Of a DNA stretch of 64,000 nt, positions 40,419 through 48,948 are shown piece after piece (position 1 is the first letter of the stretch; each line of letters opens with the position of its first letter). Below the pieces are notes generated by a model, which had not been told where the DNA came from, did not search any database, and saw nothing but the letters and a program-made list of their open reading frames with translations. Source of the stretch: Propionibacteriaceae bacterium UBA7704 (GTDB lineage: Bacteria > Actinomycetota > Actinomycetes > Propionibacteriales > Propionibacteriaceae). Made by a program: the position numbers and the translations under genes. The stretch is taken from positions 1 through 64,000 of the forward strand of contig DLGC01000016.1 of NCBI GenBank assembly GCA_002482525.1. The letters run 5' to 3'.

Positions 40419-41582
40419 GTGAAGTCTCTGCCTACGTTGACGCGGCTCGGCTGGATGCCTGCGGCCGTCGCGATGATGGCCGCCGTCTGTCTGGCGGAGG
40501 TTGCTCTTCGACCCGAACTGACCGCGGACGGACCCGCGCCTCTGGTTGCGCTTGCTGCATTGTGGTGCTTGGTACTCCCGCTGCTGGCGTGGCGCAGGCT
40601 TCCGTTTGCCATTCCGGTGGCGGTGTGGATTTGGGCCGCCATTTTGTCCTTCGTCGCGGAACGGTTGGTGATTGGTTCTTTCGGCGCCTACCTGGCCGGC
40701 ATCACCGCAGCCTTCTTGCTGGGTAGTCTCAAGGACTCTCGCAAGGCTCGGATCGGGCTGGTGGTCGTCGTGGTGTGCTCGGTGATGGTGGTGCGCGGAG
40801 ATACCGCCTTGGCGCCGACGTCACTGATCTTCTTTCCGGCGTTCTTCTCCTTGGCTTGGTTTGTTGGTCTGACGGCGCGGACGCGGGTGGAGCAGGCTGA
40901 GGCGGCCGAGCAACGGGCTGTGCTCGCTGAGCTGACCCGCGAGTCGGAGGCGCGCACTGCGGTGGCCGAAGAGCGTGCCCGCATCGCTCGGGAACTCCAT
41001 GATGTGGTGGCCCATTCGTTGAGCGTGATGGTGTTGATGGTGGGAGCCGTGCGGCAGCGAATCCCGGCCGATCGAGGTGATGACCGCGAAGCGCTTCGTG
41101 AGGTCGAAGATGTCGGACGTCGGGCGCTGGGGGACATGCGGCGACTATTGGGGGCCGTCTCCGGCGATGAGGGCGTCGCAAAACGGACTCCGCAACCTAC
41201 TCTGGACGACCTGCCTGCGCTGGTCGAGCAACTGCAGCGAGCTGGACTGGATGTGACGCTCTCGATAGAGCCGTCGCCTGCGGCCCTCGCGCCTGCGGTG
41301 GCGTTGTCGGTCTACCGGATCGTTCAGGAGGGGCTGACCAATGTGGTCAAGCATGCTCAGGCAAGCCGGGCCGAGGTGAGCATTGATTACGAGGCCGGGG
41401 ATCTGGTGGTAGCTATCCGAGACGACGGTATGGGGCCCGGTGACTCCGACGGCAAGGGACGTGGCCTCCTCGGGATCGCCGAGAGGGTCAAGATCCTGGG
41501 TGGGTCGATTCAGGCCGAAGCCGCTGCGGACGGCGGCTTCGCGCTGATCGCACGAATCCCGGTCGGCGCAGGTGAGCGATGA
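40419..41582 (+). CDS. Sensor histidine kinase, DesK/NarX class
   Basis: A 387-residue kinase with GTG start. Five or so TM segments fill residues about 10-160, then a coiled linker, a HisKA_3 dimerisation domain with ARELHDVVAHSLSVMVLMVGA (His about 195), and a C-terminal HATPase with NVVKHAQASRAEV and GRGLLGIAERVKILGGS. It should phosphorylate the response regulator encoded with an ATGA overlap. The stimulus is likely perceived in the membrane region. Confidence 0.93.
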   Translation: MKSLPTLTRLGWMPAAVAMMAAVCLAEVALRPELTADGPAPLVALAALWCLVLPLLAWRRLPFAIPVAVWIWAAILSFVAERLVIGSFGAYLAGITAAFLLGSLKDSRKARIGLVVVVVCSVMVVRGDTALAPTSLIFFPAFFSLAWFVGLTARTRVEQAEAAEQRAVLAELTRESEARTAVAEERARIARELHDVVAHSLSVMVLMVGAVRQRIPADRGDDREALREVEDVGRRALGDMRRLLGAVSGDEGVAKRTPQPTLDDLPALVEQLQRAGLDVTLSIEPSPAALAPAVALSVYRIVQEGLTNVVKHAQASRAEVSIDYEAGDLVVAIRDDGMGPGDSDGKGRGLLGIAERVKILGGSIQAEAAADGGFALIARIPVGAGER

Positions 41583-42265
41583 GCGTCCGGGTGGTGGTAG
41601 CCGACGATCAGGCCATGGTTCGGGCTGGGTTTCGGATGCTGCTCGCCGACCAAGCCGACATCGAGGTAGTGGGGGAGGCGAGCACGGGAGCCGAGGCGGT
41701 TTCGCTGGTGAAGCGCCTGCGACCCGATGTGGTCTTGATGGACATTCGTATGCCGGGGTTGGACGGGTTGGCGGCCACGCGTCAGATCCTGGCTGACGAT
41801 CCTGACGCCCGCGTGCTGATCCTGACCACCTTCGACCTGGATGAATATGTCTACGACGCGCTTCGGATCGGTGCCAGCGGCTTCGTTCTCAAAGACGACC
41901 CCGTCGAGCAATTGCTGGCTGCGATCCGCGTTGTCTCCAACGGGGAGGCTCTTCTGTCGCCGTCCGTCACTCGCCGGGTTATCGCGGCTTTTTCTCGCCA
42001 GACCAGGGCGCCCCGTCCGCCAGCGTTGGCCGATCTCACGACCCGGGAATGGGACGTGTTGCGCGGCATCTGCAAAGGCCAGTCGAACGCCGAGATCGGA
42101 GCCGAACTGTGGATCGGTGAGACCACGGTCAAGACCCACGTCACTCACATCTTGGCAAAGCTGGGCCTGCGAGATCGGGTCCAAGCGGTGGTCATGGCGT
42201 ATGAGACTGGACTCTTCGACGCCGATTCCGACGCTGAACGCGAGCCCCGCTGGGGATCAAGCTAG
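41579..42265 (+). CDS. NarL/LuxR-type response regulator
   Basis: 228 residues. The receiver domain (about 1-120) has the acidic pocket DDQAM, the phosphoacceptor Asp in VLMDIRMPGLDG (about 54) and the conserved Lys in GFVLKDD. The LuxR HTH (about 150-215) reads LTTREWDVLRGICKGQSN, then IGETTVKTHVTHILAKLGL. It is translationally coupled to the kinase. Targets unknown; no clear autoregulatory site was found. Confidence 0.95.
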   Translation: MSVRVVVADDQAMVRAGFRMLLADQADIEVVGEASTGAEAVSLVKRLRPDVVLMDIRMPGLDGLAATRQILADDPDARVLILTTFDLDEYVYDALRIGASGFVLKDDPVEQLLAAIRVVSNGEALLSPSVTRRVIAAFSRQTRAPRPPALADLTTREWDVLRGICKGQSNAEIGAELWIGETTVKTHVTHILAKLGLRDRVQAVVMAYETGLFDADSDAEREPRWGSS

Positions 42266-42307
42266 CCGATAGCGAGGGCGTGCTTGACTACGGGTTTTGT
42301 TCGACCC

Positions 42308-42685
42308 TCAGCCGCGGAACCCGGCATAGAAGACGGCCAACACGAATCCCACGAGCGAATAGAGTCCGAAGAGCCAACGAATCGGTGACAGTACGGACTC
42401 GACCACACTCATCAGGGCCAACACGGCCAGGGCCAAACCCAGGTAGAGCCCGTAATCCGGAGCAGGGATTCCGATCACCGATGCTGCGGCCAGAACCAGG
42501 ACGGCCATGCCGCCGAGGAACTCCAACAAGCCACGAATGTGGCTGATCGCGGTGCGCCATCGCGGGTAGGGAATGGCTCGGCGTCCGCCCTTCGGCGCTG
42601 GACGCACCTTTTCGATCCCGGCCAGCACAAACCACAGCCCTGTCGCTACGGCAACATAGACGTCGAGACTGATGGCGCTGAGCAT
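42308..42685 (-). CDS. Small integral membrane protein, unknown
   Basis: 125 residues with four hydrophobic segments (about 5-22, 52-72, 78-96 and 103-122) separated by a basic loop (EKVRPAPKGGRRAIPYPRW). The four-helix topology resembles DoxX-like proteins but the signature is weak. No function assigned. It stands between a convergent response-regulator gene and arfB. Confidence 0.75.
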   Translation of the reverse strand: MLSAISLDVYVAVATGLWFVLAGIEKVRPAPKGGRRAIPYPRWRTAISHIRGLLEFLGGMAVLVLAAASVIGIPAPDYGLYLGLALAVLALMSVVESVLSPIRWLFGLYSLVGFVLAVFYAGFRG

Positions 42686-42762
42686 TGCGCACCCCCTCCG
42701 GCCAGAGCAGTTTAGGGGTTAAGGCCTGTTCAGGCCCAGCTTCACCGCCGTTAATGTGGATG

Positions 42763-43203
42763 TCAGAGGGCGGGACTGCTGCGTTGGCGCTTCAGTTCGC
42801 TGCGACGGTGTTTGCTCAGCAGGCGTCGTTCGACCGCGGCCCTGCTCGGACGGGTCGCTCGGCGGCGCGGTGGCGGCGGAGCCAATGCGGCGCGCAGGAT
42901 GTCGGCCAAACGCTCGCGGGCTTCGCGCCGATTGCGTCGCTGGGAGCGGAATATTGCGGCATCGATCGTGATGACGGTGCCGTCCAGCCGGGAAGCCAGC
43001 CGAGTGAGCAACTGCTGGCGTTGGGCCTCGGTGAAGGCGGTGGAGGCGGCGATATCGAAGGACAACTGCACGCGAGAATCGGCGGTGTTGACCCCTTGTC
43101 CGCCCGGGCCGGAGGCGTGCGAAAAGCGCTCCGTCAGCTCTGCTGCCGGGATCTCTGCTCCGTCCGGGATGCCGGGGCCGGGGGTGATGCGCACGTCGAA
43201 CAC
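42763..43203 (-). CDS. arfB: Alternative ribosome-rescue factor ArfB (YaeJ/ICT1)
   Basis: A 146-residue single RF-1-like domain. The catalytic GGQ motif is in ASGPGGQGVNTADSRVQL at about 31-48, and a basic tail (PPPRRRATRPSRAAVERRLL) is followed by KHRRSELKRQR, which enters the mRNA channel of stalled ribosomes. It hydrolyses peptidyl-tRNA on non-stop ribosomes. The lack of codon-recognition domains distinguishes it from RF1/RF2. Confidence 0.95.
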   Translation of the reverse strand: MFDVRITPGPGIPDGAEIPAAELTERFSHASGPGGQGVNTADSRVQLSFDIAASTAFTEAQRQQLLTRLASRLDGTVITIDAAIFRSQRRNRREARERLADILRAALAPPPPRRRATRPSRAAVERRLLSKHRRSELKRQRSSPAL

Positions 43204-43239
43204 CGAACCACGGTAGCGGGCGGGCAGCCGATGTGGCGG

Positions 43240-44721
43240 TCAGTGATGGAGGTCGGGCACCGCTTCCGGGTCGTGCTTGGGCAGGAAGAATGCGCCCACG
43301 ATCGTCAGCAGCCACAGCCCACCGACCACCAGGAACGAGACGCGCGCACCGGAGGCGAGGGCTGTCTCGGCGTCGACACCGACGGCAGCAGACGCGCTGA
43401 CCGTGGCCATGATGGTGACGAACAACGCGGTGCCGGCCGCACCGGCAACCTGTTGCACGGTGCCCACCATGGCTGAGCCGTAGCTGTACAACTGGTGGGG
43501 TAGTGCCGACAGGCTCGTCGTGAACAGCGGGGTCATCATGAAGGCCAGGCCCAGGCTCAGCACCAGGTTGGCGACCAGGATGTGCCACCACGGGGTCGTC
43601 GTGGAGATGGTGGCGAAGATGGCGAAGGCGCCGGTGACCACGACTGCTCCCGGAATCACCAAGCGGCGGGCGCCCACCTTGTCATAGAGCCGTCCCACCA
43701 CCGGACCAAGCAGGCCCATCAAGAGGCCGCCGGGTAGCAGCATCAAGCCCACGGCAAGGGGTTCGAGGTGGAGCACCTGCTGCAGAATCAGCGGAGTGGC
43801 GATGATCGATCCGAACAGCACCATCATCACGACCGCCATGATCAGCACTGCAGCGGTGAAGGTCGGGTAGGTGAAGGTGCGCAGATCGAGCAAGGCTGCG
43901 TCGTTGCGCTGTAGCAACAGCTGTCGGACGATGAACCCGGTCAAGCTCAGCGCCCCGATGCCCAGTGCGGTGGCCAACTCCCAGGCCGGAATCAGGGAGT
44001 TGCCGATCAGGCTCAGCCCGTAAACCAACCCGCCGAAGCCGGCCGTCGCCAGCGGAATACTCCAGCCGTCGAGGCGCACGGCGCGTGGCTCGTTCAGATT
44101 GGGAACCAGTCGCAGTCCCACGATCAGAATCGTCAGTGCGATGGGCAGCACCATGACGAAGACGAAGCGCCACGCCAAGAACTGCAGGATGATTCCCGAC
44201 ACGGTCGGACCCAGCGCCGGAGCTGTGGCGATCACGAGGCTGATCGTGCCCATGACGCGTCCGCGCATGTGCGGCGGCACCAGTTCCATGACGGTGGTCA
44301 TCAGCAGCGGCATCATGATGGCGGTTCCCGAAGCCTGGACGATGCGTCCGACTAACAGCAGTTCGAAGCCTGGCGACAGTGCGGCGATCGCGGTGCCCAG
44401 GCTGAACAGGCCCATGGCCAGACCGAAGGCTTGACGGGTGGTGAGGCGTTGCAGCAGCCACCCACTGATCGGAATGACCACGGCCATGGTGAGCATGAAT
44501 CCGGTGGTCAGCCACTGCGCGGTGCGCTCGGTGATGCCGAGGTCGCTCATGATGCGCGACAGCGCCACATTCATGGCCGTCTCGTTGAGGATCACCACGA
44601 AAGCGCCGACCAGTAGCACGCCGAGCACGGTCAGGGTGCGGGCAGGCAGTTTCGCCGAGTCGGGCGCGGCGTAAGCAGCCTCGTCGTCTTCGGTGCTGGT
44701 GGCCAGATCGGGAGTACTCAT
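43240..44721 (-). CDS. MFS multidrug exporter, DHA2 (14-TM) family
   Basis: A 493-residue transporter with about 14 hydrophobic segments. The DHA2 signatures are LTTGFMLTMAVVIPISGWL in the TM2 region, a motif-A-like loop LLQRLTTRQAF, and motif C GTISLVIATAPALGPTVSG. ATG 44721 (MSTPDLATSTED) has GGGAACCC upstream but the longer frame has no hydrophobic start. These are proton-driven drug exporters; substrates not predictable. No regulator gene is adjacent. Confidence 0.93.
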   Translation of the reverse strand: MSTPDLATSTEDDEAAYAAPDSAKLPARTLTVLGVLLVGAFVVILNETAMNVALSRIMSDLGITERTAQWLTTGFMLTMAVVIPISGWLLQRLTTRQAFGLAMGLFSLGTAIAALSPGFELLLVGRIVQASGTAIMMPLLMTTVMELVPPHMRGRVMGTISLVIATAPALGPTVSGIILQFLAWRFVFVMVLPIALTILIVGLRLVPNLNEPRAVRLDGWSIPLATAGFGGLVYGLSLIGNSLIPAWELATALGIGALSLTGFIVRQLLLQRNDAALLDLRTFTYPTFTAAVLIMAVVMMVLFGSIIATPLILQQVLHLEPLAVGLMLLPGGLLMGLLGPVVGRLYDKVGARRLVIPGAVVVTGAFAIFATISTTTPWWHILVANLVLSLGLAFMMTPLFTTSLSALPHQLYSYGSAMVGTVQQVAGAAGTALFVTIMATVSASAAVGVDAETALASGARVSFLVVGGLWLLTIVGAFFLPKHDPEAVPDLHH

Positions 44722-44928
44722 GGGTTCCTTGGGATTGACTTGCGGGCCTCGTGGGCATCGCACAGCGGCGTCACGAGACACTCTTTCAGCACCGGACCGG
44801 CCCCGAGTATTCCTGTCAGCGCCAGGTTGATAATCGGGGCCGGAATTGGTTGGCCGTTTGCTCGCTCGCTGCGTGAGCGTCGAACTGCGTCTTTGCTGGG
44901 CACAGGAGTTGCTGCGTCCAGCGTCCCG

Positions 44929-45606
44929 CTACTCGAGGTCCCCAACGAGCGGGGCACCGTGGAGTGCGTCGGTGCGGCGAGCTGCGGCTATTGCGACATC
45001 GAAGCCCACGTCGGGATCCTTGACTAACTGTTCGGTCGCGATGGCGTGAGCGCGCACCGCGGTGCGGGGGTGCTGCTTGGCGCGCACGATCACCGGGGTA
45101 GCGGCATCGCCCAGAGCGGCCAGGGCTCGGCTGAGACCGCGCTGCATTGCTCGATCACCGCGGCCGAACTGGCTGGCCAGCACTTCGGCCAGTGCGGCGG
45201 CCTCCCCGTCCGGCACGAGGGCTGCGGCGGCCCGCCAAGCAGCGAGCGCCACCTGGTCGTCGGGGTCGGTGAGGAATGCCGTGGTGATCGCCGGCCAGGC
45301 GCGTTGATCGCCCAGCTTGGACAGGGTGTGCAGCGCCTGAGCCCGAGCTTGCGGGATGGCCGAGTTCAGCTCCGGAAGGACCCGCTCCAGCGTGAGCGTG
45401 TGATCGTGATTGATCAGCGCCCAGGTGAGCATGTCGCGCACGAAGAAGTCCGGCTCGACGGCGCAGTGTTCGACCAGAACCTCGATGTAGGCATCCTGAG
45501 GACGCGTCCCGGCTGCCATCGCGGTGTTCATCCGGTCCGTGGCGGACTCCGCTTGGAGCGCAGCCCGGAGTCGGTTGACGGTTTCTTCGATCTGGTTGTT
45601 GGTCAT
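44929..45606 (-). CDS. HEAT-repeat protein
   Basis: 225 residues with about five HEAT/PBS-lyase-like helical repeats, for example IPQARAQALHTLSKLGDQRAWPA in two stretches, DQVALAAWRAAAALV and RAMQRGLSRALAALGDAATPV, also in two stretches. It has no signal peptide. HEAT proteins are scaffolds; actinobacterial members near this length are uncharacterised, though a few act in stress responses. The gap 44722-44928 holds no recognisable feature. Confidence 0.8.
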   Translation of the reverse strand: MTNNQIEETVNRLRAALQAESATDRMNTAMAAGTRPQDAYIEVLVEHCAVEPDFFVRDMLTWALINHDHTLTLERVLPELNSAIPQARAQALHTLSKLGDQRAWPAITTAFLTDPDDQVALAAWRAAAALVPDGEAAALAEVLASQFGRGDRAMQRGLSRALAALGDAATPVIVRAKQHPRTAVRAHAIATEQLVKDPDVGFDVAIAAARRTDALHGAPLVGDLE

Positions 45607-45699
45607 GTCGTATACCTCCGCCGCCTAGTGAAAACCTTTCCGTAACGAGAAGGTCAAACTGGCGTTCGGGATTGCCTGTGGCCCGACGCCGTTAGCAGG

Positions 45700-45715
45700 T
45701 ATAGCAAATGCTATA
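45700..45715. promoter_or_regulatory. palindromic operator of the MNT/HEPN module
   Basis: TATAGCA-AA-TGCTATA, a 7-bp perfect inverted repeat, lies 8 bp before the ATG of the HTH-fused antitoxin gene. There is no Shine-Dalgarno sequence, so the transcript may be leaderless and the site may overlap the promoter. Likely bound by the antitoxin's own HTH. Confidence 0.7.
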
Positions 45716-45723
45716 TTCAACTC

Positions 45724-46194
45724 ATGTCTGAGAGTCTGGCCCAGGTCGCTCGCCGCTGTGACGACACTGTCCGTCGTGCGCGCGAGGAGTTGATTCAGGC
45801 CGTTCGCGCTGCTGCGGCGTCCGGTATGACCCAGAAGCAGATCGCGGCCGAGATTGGCCGCAGTCAGCCGGAGGTGTCGCGCCTGCTTCACTTCTGCGGA
45901 ACCTCGCCCCTCGGTCGCCGCCTGCGCAAGAATGCTGCGGCCATTCAACACCTGGTGGCCGAGGCTGGGGGAGGCGATCTGCGGGTGTTCGGCTCGGTCG
46001 CAACTGGGCGTGATCATGACGATTCAGACATCGATCTGCTCTTCACTCCGTCGGAGCCCCTGAGTTTGATGCGACTCGGGCGGCTTGAGCACGACATCAG
46101 TCACCTGGTGGGCGTCAAGGTCGATTTGGTCCCCGATTCCGCCCTGAAGTCGAACCTGCGGGAGCGTGTCCTTGCTGAGGCAGTGGCGTTGTGA
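45724..46194 (+). CDS. HTH-fused MNT nucleotidyltransferase antitoxin
   Basis: 156 residues. An N-terminal HTH (about 25-60) reads MTQKQIAAEIGRSQPEVSRLL. The C-terminal minimal nucleotidyltransferase (about 75-156) has FGSVATGRDHDDSDIDLLF, the GS-x-DxD metal-binding pattern. In MNT/HEPN systems the enzyme inactivates the HEPN RNase toxin by AMPylation of a residue near its active site. Most MntA proteins lack an HTH, so self-regulation through the palindrome upstream is likely. It overlaps the HEPN gene by 4 bp. Confidence 0.9.
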   Translation: MSESLAQVARRCDDTVRRAREELIQAVRAAAASGMTQKQIAAEIGRSQPEVSRLLHFCGTSPLGRRLRKNAAAIQHLVAEAGGGDLRVFGSVATGRDHDDSDIDLLFTPSEPLSLMRLGRLEHDISHLVGVKVDLVPDSALKSNLRERVLAEAVAL

Positions 46195-46520
46195 GCCGGT
46201 CAACGGATGAGGTGCTGGCTGATGCGCTACAACACCTCGAAGCCGTCCAGGGGTACGCGTCTCGTGGGCTCCGCGATCAGATGGCCGTCGATGCCATTTG
46301 CATGCGTCTGTCTGCGGCCATCGAGGTGCTCGCTGGTCTCGACTCCAGGGTTCGTGAGCAGCTTTTCGGCGATGACTGGGCGCTCATGTGGGGCATGCGA
46401 AACCGTATCGCCCACGGTTACCTACTCCTCGACTCGGGAATCATCCACCAGACCGTTGCTGAGGATGTTCCGCTCATCGTGCGCCGCCTGGCGACGGAAG
46501 TGCGAGGCGGTAGGGGCTGA
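46191..46520 (+). CDS. HEPN-domain RNase toxin (HepT-like)
   Basis: 109 residues, GTG start overlapping the MNT stop. An all-helical DUF86/HEPN domain with the ribonuclease motif RNRIAHGY (R-x4-H) at about residues 74-81 and preceding helix EVLAGLDSRVREQLFGDDW. Together with the preceding enzyme it forms a type VII-like toxin-antitoxin module. The tyrosine after RNxxxH (HGY) matches the residue modified by MntA in characterised systems. Confidence 0.9.
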   Translation: MSRSTDEVLADALQHLEAVQGYASRGLRDQMAVDAICMRLSAAIEVLAGLDSRVREQLFGDDWALMWGMRNRIAHGYLLLDSGIIHQTVAEDVPLIVRRLATEVRGGRG

Positions 46521-46569
46521 TGGAGTGCCGTGGTTGAGGCGAGATGGTGCAGCGGCCTGGATCCCCGAG

Positions 46570-46588
46570 TGATACCAGCTTGGTATCA
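46570..46588. promoter_or_regulatory. palindromic operator of the RHH/Doc module
   Basis: TGATACCA-GCT-TGGTATCA, an 8-bp inverted repeat with 3-bp centre, ends 8 bp before the likely ATG (46597). Position and symmetry fit autoregulation by the ribbon-helix-helix antitoxin. It also lies in the only AT-rich part of the short intergenic gap. Confidence 0.72.
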
Positions 46589-46596
46589 TCGTGACT

Positions 46597-46800
46597 ATGG
46601 CGATGACTCTCCGATTGACCCCCGACGACGAGCAGGCGCTTGCCCTGCTGGCCGAGGCTGAGGGCGTGAGCAAACAAGAGGCGACCGTTCGGGCAATCCA
46701 TGAGGCGGCTGCGCGTCGGCTGCGCCGCGACAAGGTCGCTGCGCTGTCGGCTGCAGCTCGGGATCGCTACGCCAACCTACTTGACCGACTCGGCCAGTGA
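46597..46800 (+). CDS. Ribbon-helix-helix antitoxin (partner of Doc)
   Basis: 67 residues from ATG 46597 (MAMTLRLTPDDEQAL), or 69 from an ATG at 46591. The short beta strand MTLRLT followed by two helices ending VSKQEATVRAIHEAAARRLR in two parts is the RHH pattern seen in CopG-like antitoxins. The C-terminal acidic/basic tail would wrap the toxin. Overlaps the doc start by GTGA. Confidence 0.85.
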   Translation: MAMTLRLTPDDEQALALLAEAEGVSKQEATVRAIHEAAARRLRRDKVAALSAAARDRYANLLDRLGQ

Positions 46801-47159
46801 TCGAGTACCTCAACCTCGAGGATGTCCTCAGTCTGATTGAGGACCTCGGCGTAGGGCCGATCCGCGACATCGGGCTACTCGATTCAGCCGTGCACCGTCC
46901 GTCCGTCAGCGTGTTTGGGGCTGACGCCTACCCCAGCGTCGACGAGAAGGCTGCGGTGCTCCTGGAATCCCTGGTGAGTAACCACGCCCTCGTCGACGGC
47001 AACAAGCGCATTGGCTGGCTGGCCACCGTCGTGTTTTACGGACTCAACGGCATCACCCTCGACGCCCCAGATGATGACGCCTACGACCTCGTTGTCGCCA
47101 TTGCGAGTGGCGCGAGCAGTCACGAGCGGGCGGCTGAGTTGCTGGCGGCCTGGCACTGA
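46797..47159 (+). CDS. doc: Doc-family toxin (Fic fold)
   Basis: 120 residues, GTG start. The catalytic motif HALVDGNKRIGWLA at about 63-76 matches HxFx[DE]GNKR of Doc/Fic proteins, except for Ala-Leu-Val in place of the usual x-Phe-x. An N-terminal IEYLNLEDVLSL and central VDEKAAVLLESLVSN are typical. Doc phosphorylates EF-Tu and arrests translation. Module order antitoxin-toxin with overlap is canonical. The Phe-to-Leu change in the motif is common and need not inactivate it. Confidence 0.92.
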   Translation: MIEYLNLEDVLSLIEDLGVGPIRDIGLLDSAVHRPSVSVFGADAYPSVDEKAAVLLESLVSNHALVDGNKRIGWLATVVFYGLNGITLDAPDDDAYDLVVAIASGASSHERAAELLAAWH

Positions 47160-47176
47160 TCGTCCAGCGTTCTGGG

Positions 47177-47707
47177 ATGGGGCGAGAATGCAGCGATGAG
47201 TATTACGTCCTCGATCTTGTAGATGAGGCCTTGGGCGAGAAGGCGCTGCGTCAACATCGCTTCGACTGGCTACTCGGCGATCCGGGCAAGTCGGGGCGAC
47301 GTGACAAGCTGCCCGTGGACGGCTATTGGCCGAGAGCCAACATCGTCGTGGAATATCGCGAGTTTCAGCATGAGCGGCCCGTCCCGCATTTCGACAAACC
47401 TGATCGGTTGACCGTTAGCGGTGTGCAACGCGCGTTCTACGACACCCGCGGGACGATCGGATCTCCGGATACGAGCTTTCGCGGCCGTAACTCACTTGCG
47501 CCGGACCCGGTTCTGACGCTCGAGGAGGCAGAGCTGAAGCAGGCGGCACTTTCACCGAGTGCCACGACGAGAGCAGGCGTCTGCGGGCTCCGTCGCAGCG
47601 GGATGGAACGTCTGTTGGCCGGGCGGGGGCCTCAGCGTGGCTGGTCAGCGTTTCGCGGCTGCAATTGGCGACTGCTGGTTGTGCAGCTTGTGCGTCAAAA
47701 TGCGTAG
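47177..47707 (+). CDS. Conserved actinobacterial hypothetical, possibly frameshifted
   Basis: The N-terminal 95 residues match a conserved actinobacterial family, recognised from memory by SDEYYVLDLVDEALGEKALRQ (in two stretches), RFDWLLGD, LPVDGYWP, VVEYREFQHERPVPHFDKP and TVSGVQR. In that family an Arg-rich YDxRRR-type segment and short tail follow. Here the frame gives YDTRGTIGSPD and a Gly/Arg/Ser-rich tail of about 80 residues, while the neighbouring frame reads RDDRISGYEL and then stops, suggesting a frameshift near 47448. It could be a decayed gene. Charged VVEYRE-type motifs recall nuclease-fold proteins; function unknown. Confidence 0.55.
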   Translation: MGRECSDEYYVLDLVDEALGEKALRQHRFDWLLGDPGKSGRRDKLPVDGYWPRANIVVEYREFQHERPVPHFDKPDRLTVSGVQRAFYDTRGTIGSPDTSFRGRNSLAPDPVLTLEEAELKQAALSPSATTRAGVCGLRRSGMERLLAGRGPQRGWSAFRGCNWRLLVVQLVRQNA

Positions 47708-48948
47708 TCCTTCAGATTTGCGAAACGCGACTCCCAGTGATGATTTGCTGGATGGGTTGCAAGCCACTTCCGTATGGATACAAGCGTTTCATTGACGTCA
47801 TGGAGGAGCGTTATTTGGCGTCTAATGAATGTGCGGTCGGTGATGTTCTTGTTCAGGGCATGTGCGGGTCGTTGTCGAGCTTTTCTGATATCTTTGAGTG
47901 GTTTGAGTGCGGAAAGTGAATTCTCCTGGCTGACGCCGTGTGCACACATGAAGAGCCGAAGGCGATTTAGGGTCCCGATGGGTTGACCGTTGTCCTGTGA
48001 TGGAATCTCCGCCTCATCGAAGAAGGCTTTTCTGAGGTTTTCGGATAGAATCTTGTCGAGCAGTGAGATGAAGCCATCCCACTCTTTCGATGAAGGTCGG
48101 AGAAGCCACCCCAGATCTTCTGGGCGCTTTATGCTTGCAAACATTGCGCTTCCGAACGCATTCGTTGTGAGTTCATTTATGTTGCGTAGTTCTATGAAGA
48201 GCCTCCCAAATGGACCGACTCCGTCCGCCCACTCTCCCATCTGCTGTCCCCACCACAGGGGGTGTGGGTGGAGGTTGGGCTCATTAACCCTGTAGGTGTT
48301 CCATCGCTGTTGATGTTGCGGGCTTAGTTTGGCAAGGTCGCCCAGGAACACTGCCACCCTACGAATTATGGGCGAGTCGCTGTCTTCAAAGTCGAGTGTT
48401 TCGAAATCGTATGCGAAACCAATATGACTGAGACTTACTTTATCGTGGCTGGGTTCGTCGGTGTCTAGATATGCCTCGTCACTGACGTGCATGTGTGCGC
48501 CAGCATCCCCAAATTGAAAATCATAGCGACTGTCATTTCGATACGCTTCAAGGACGTCCATTTGGAAAAATGCCAGTTCGAGAGTTCCTTGCCCCTTCGC
48601 CATCATCCTTTCGAAAGGCCGTTCCATAAGTCTCTTCGGGAGGCGTACGCCCTTCATTCCGAGTTTAGTGGGGTAGAGGCAGACAGTGTCGCTCTCTGGA
48701 GTTAGCGCGCGTATTTCATCAGTTTGATCTTCAATGGACCTGCGGGACTGCCACGGCCTAATGTGAGGATTTAGGAAGTCCTTTGTTGAAACCGCCTGTA
48801 TTAATCCGTCGCGGATGAGCTCAGCTGCAGCGTCGCGCGTCGCGTCCATGTTTCCACCCCGAATTGGGTAGCCGTTGAAGTCACGCGAACCCATGTACTG
48901 ATCGCGTACTCGTTCCAAGAGTTGGTCCGGTGACAGAAGCTCGTCCAT
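47695..48948 (-). CDS. Unknown protein of a foreign, AT-richer gene (possible HEPN-like motif)
   Basis: 417 residues with no recognised family. The N-terminus (DELLSPDQLLERVRDQYMGSRDFNGYPI in two stretches) is hydrophilic, the middle is mixed alpha/beta, and the C-terminus is helical, with KARQRPAHALNKN at about 356-368, an R-x4-H arrangement like HEPN RNases. There are no TM segments. Codon use and base composition are clearly more AT-rich than all neighbours, indicating transfer. Its position behind two toxin-antitoxin modules suggests a defence role, but that is inference from location only. Confidence 0.7.
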   Translation of the reverse strand: MDELLSPDQLLERVRDQYMGSRDFNGYPIRGGNMDATRDAAAELIRDGLIQAVSTKDFLNPHIRPWQSRRSIEDQTDEIRALTPESDTVCLYPTKLGMKGVRLPKRLMERPFERMMAKGQGTLELAFFQMDVLEAYRNDSRYDFQFGDAGAHMHVSDEAYLDTDEPSHDKVSLSHIGFAYDFETLDFEDSDSPIIRRVAVFLGDLAKLSPQHQQRWNTYRVNEPNLHPHPLWWGQQMGEWADGVGPFGRLFIELRNINELTTNAFGSAMFASIKRPEDLGWLLRPSSKEWDGFISLLDKILSENLRKAFFDEAEIPSQDNGQPIGTLNRLRLFMCAHGVSQENSLSALKPLKDIRKARQRPAHALNKNITDRTFIRRQITLLHDVNETLVSIRKWLATHPANHHWESRFANLKDYAF

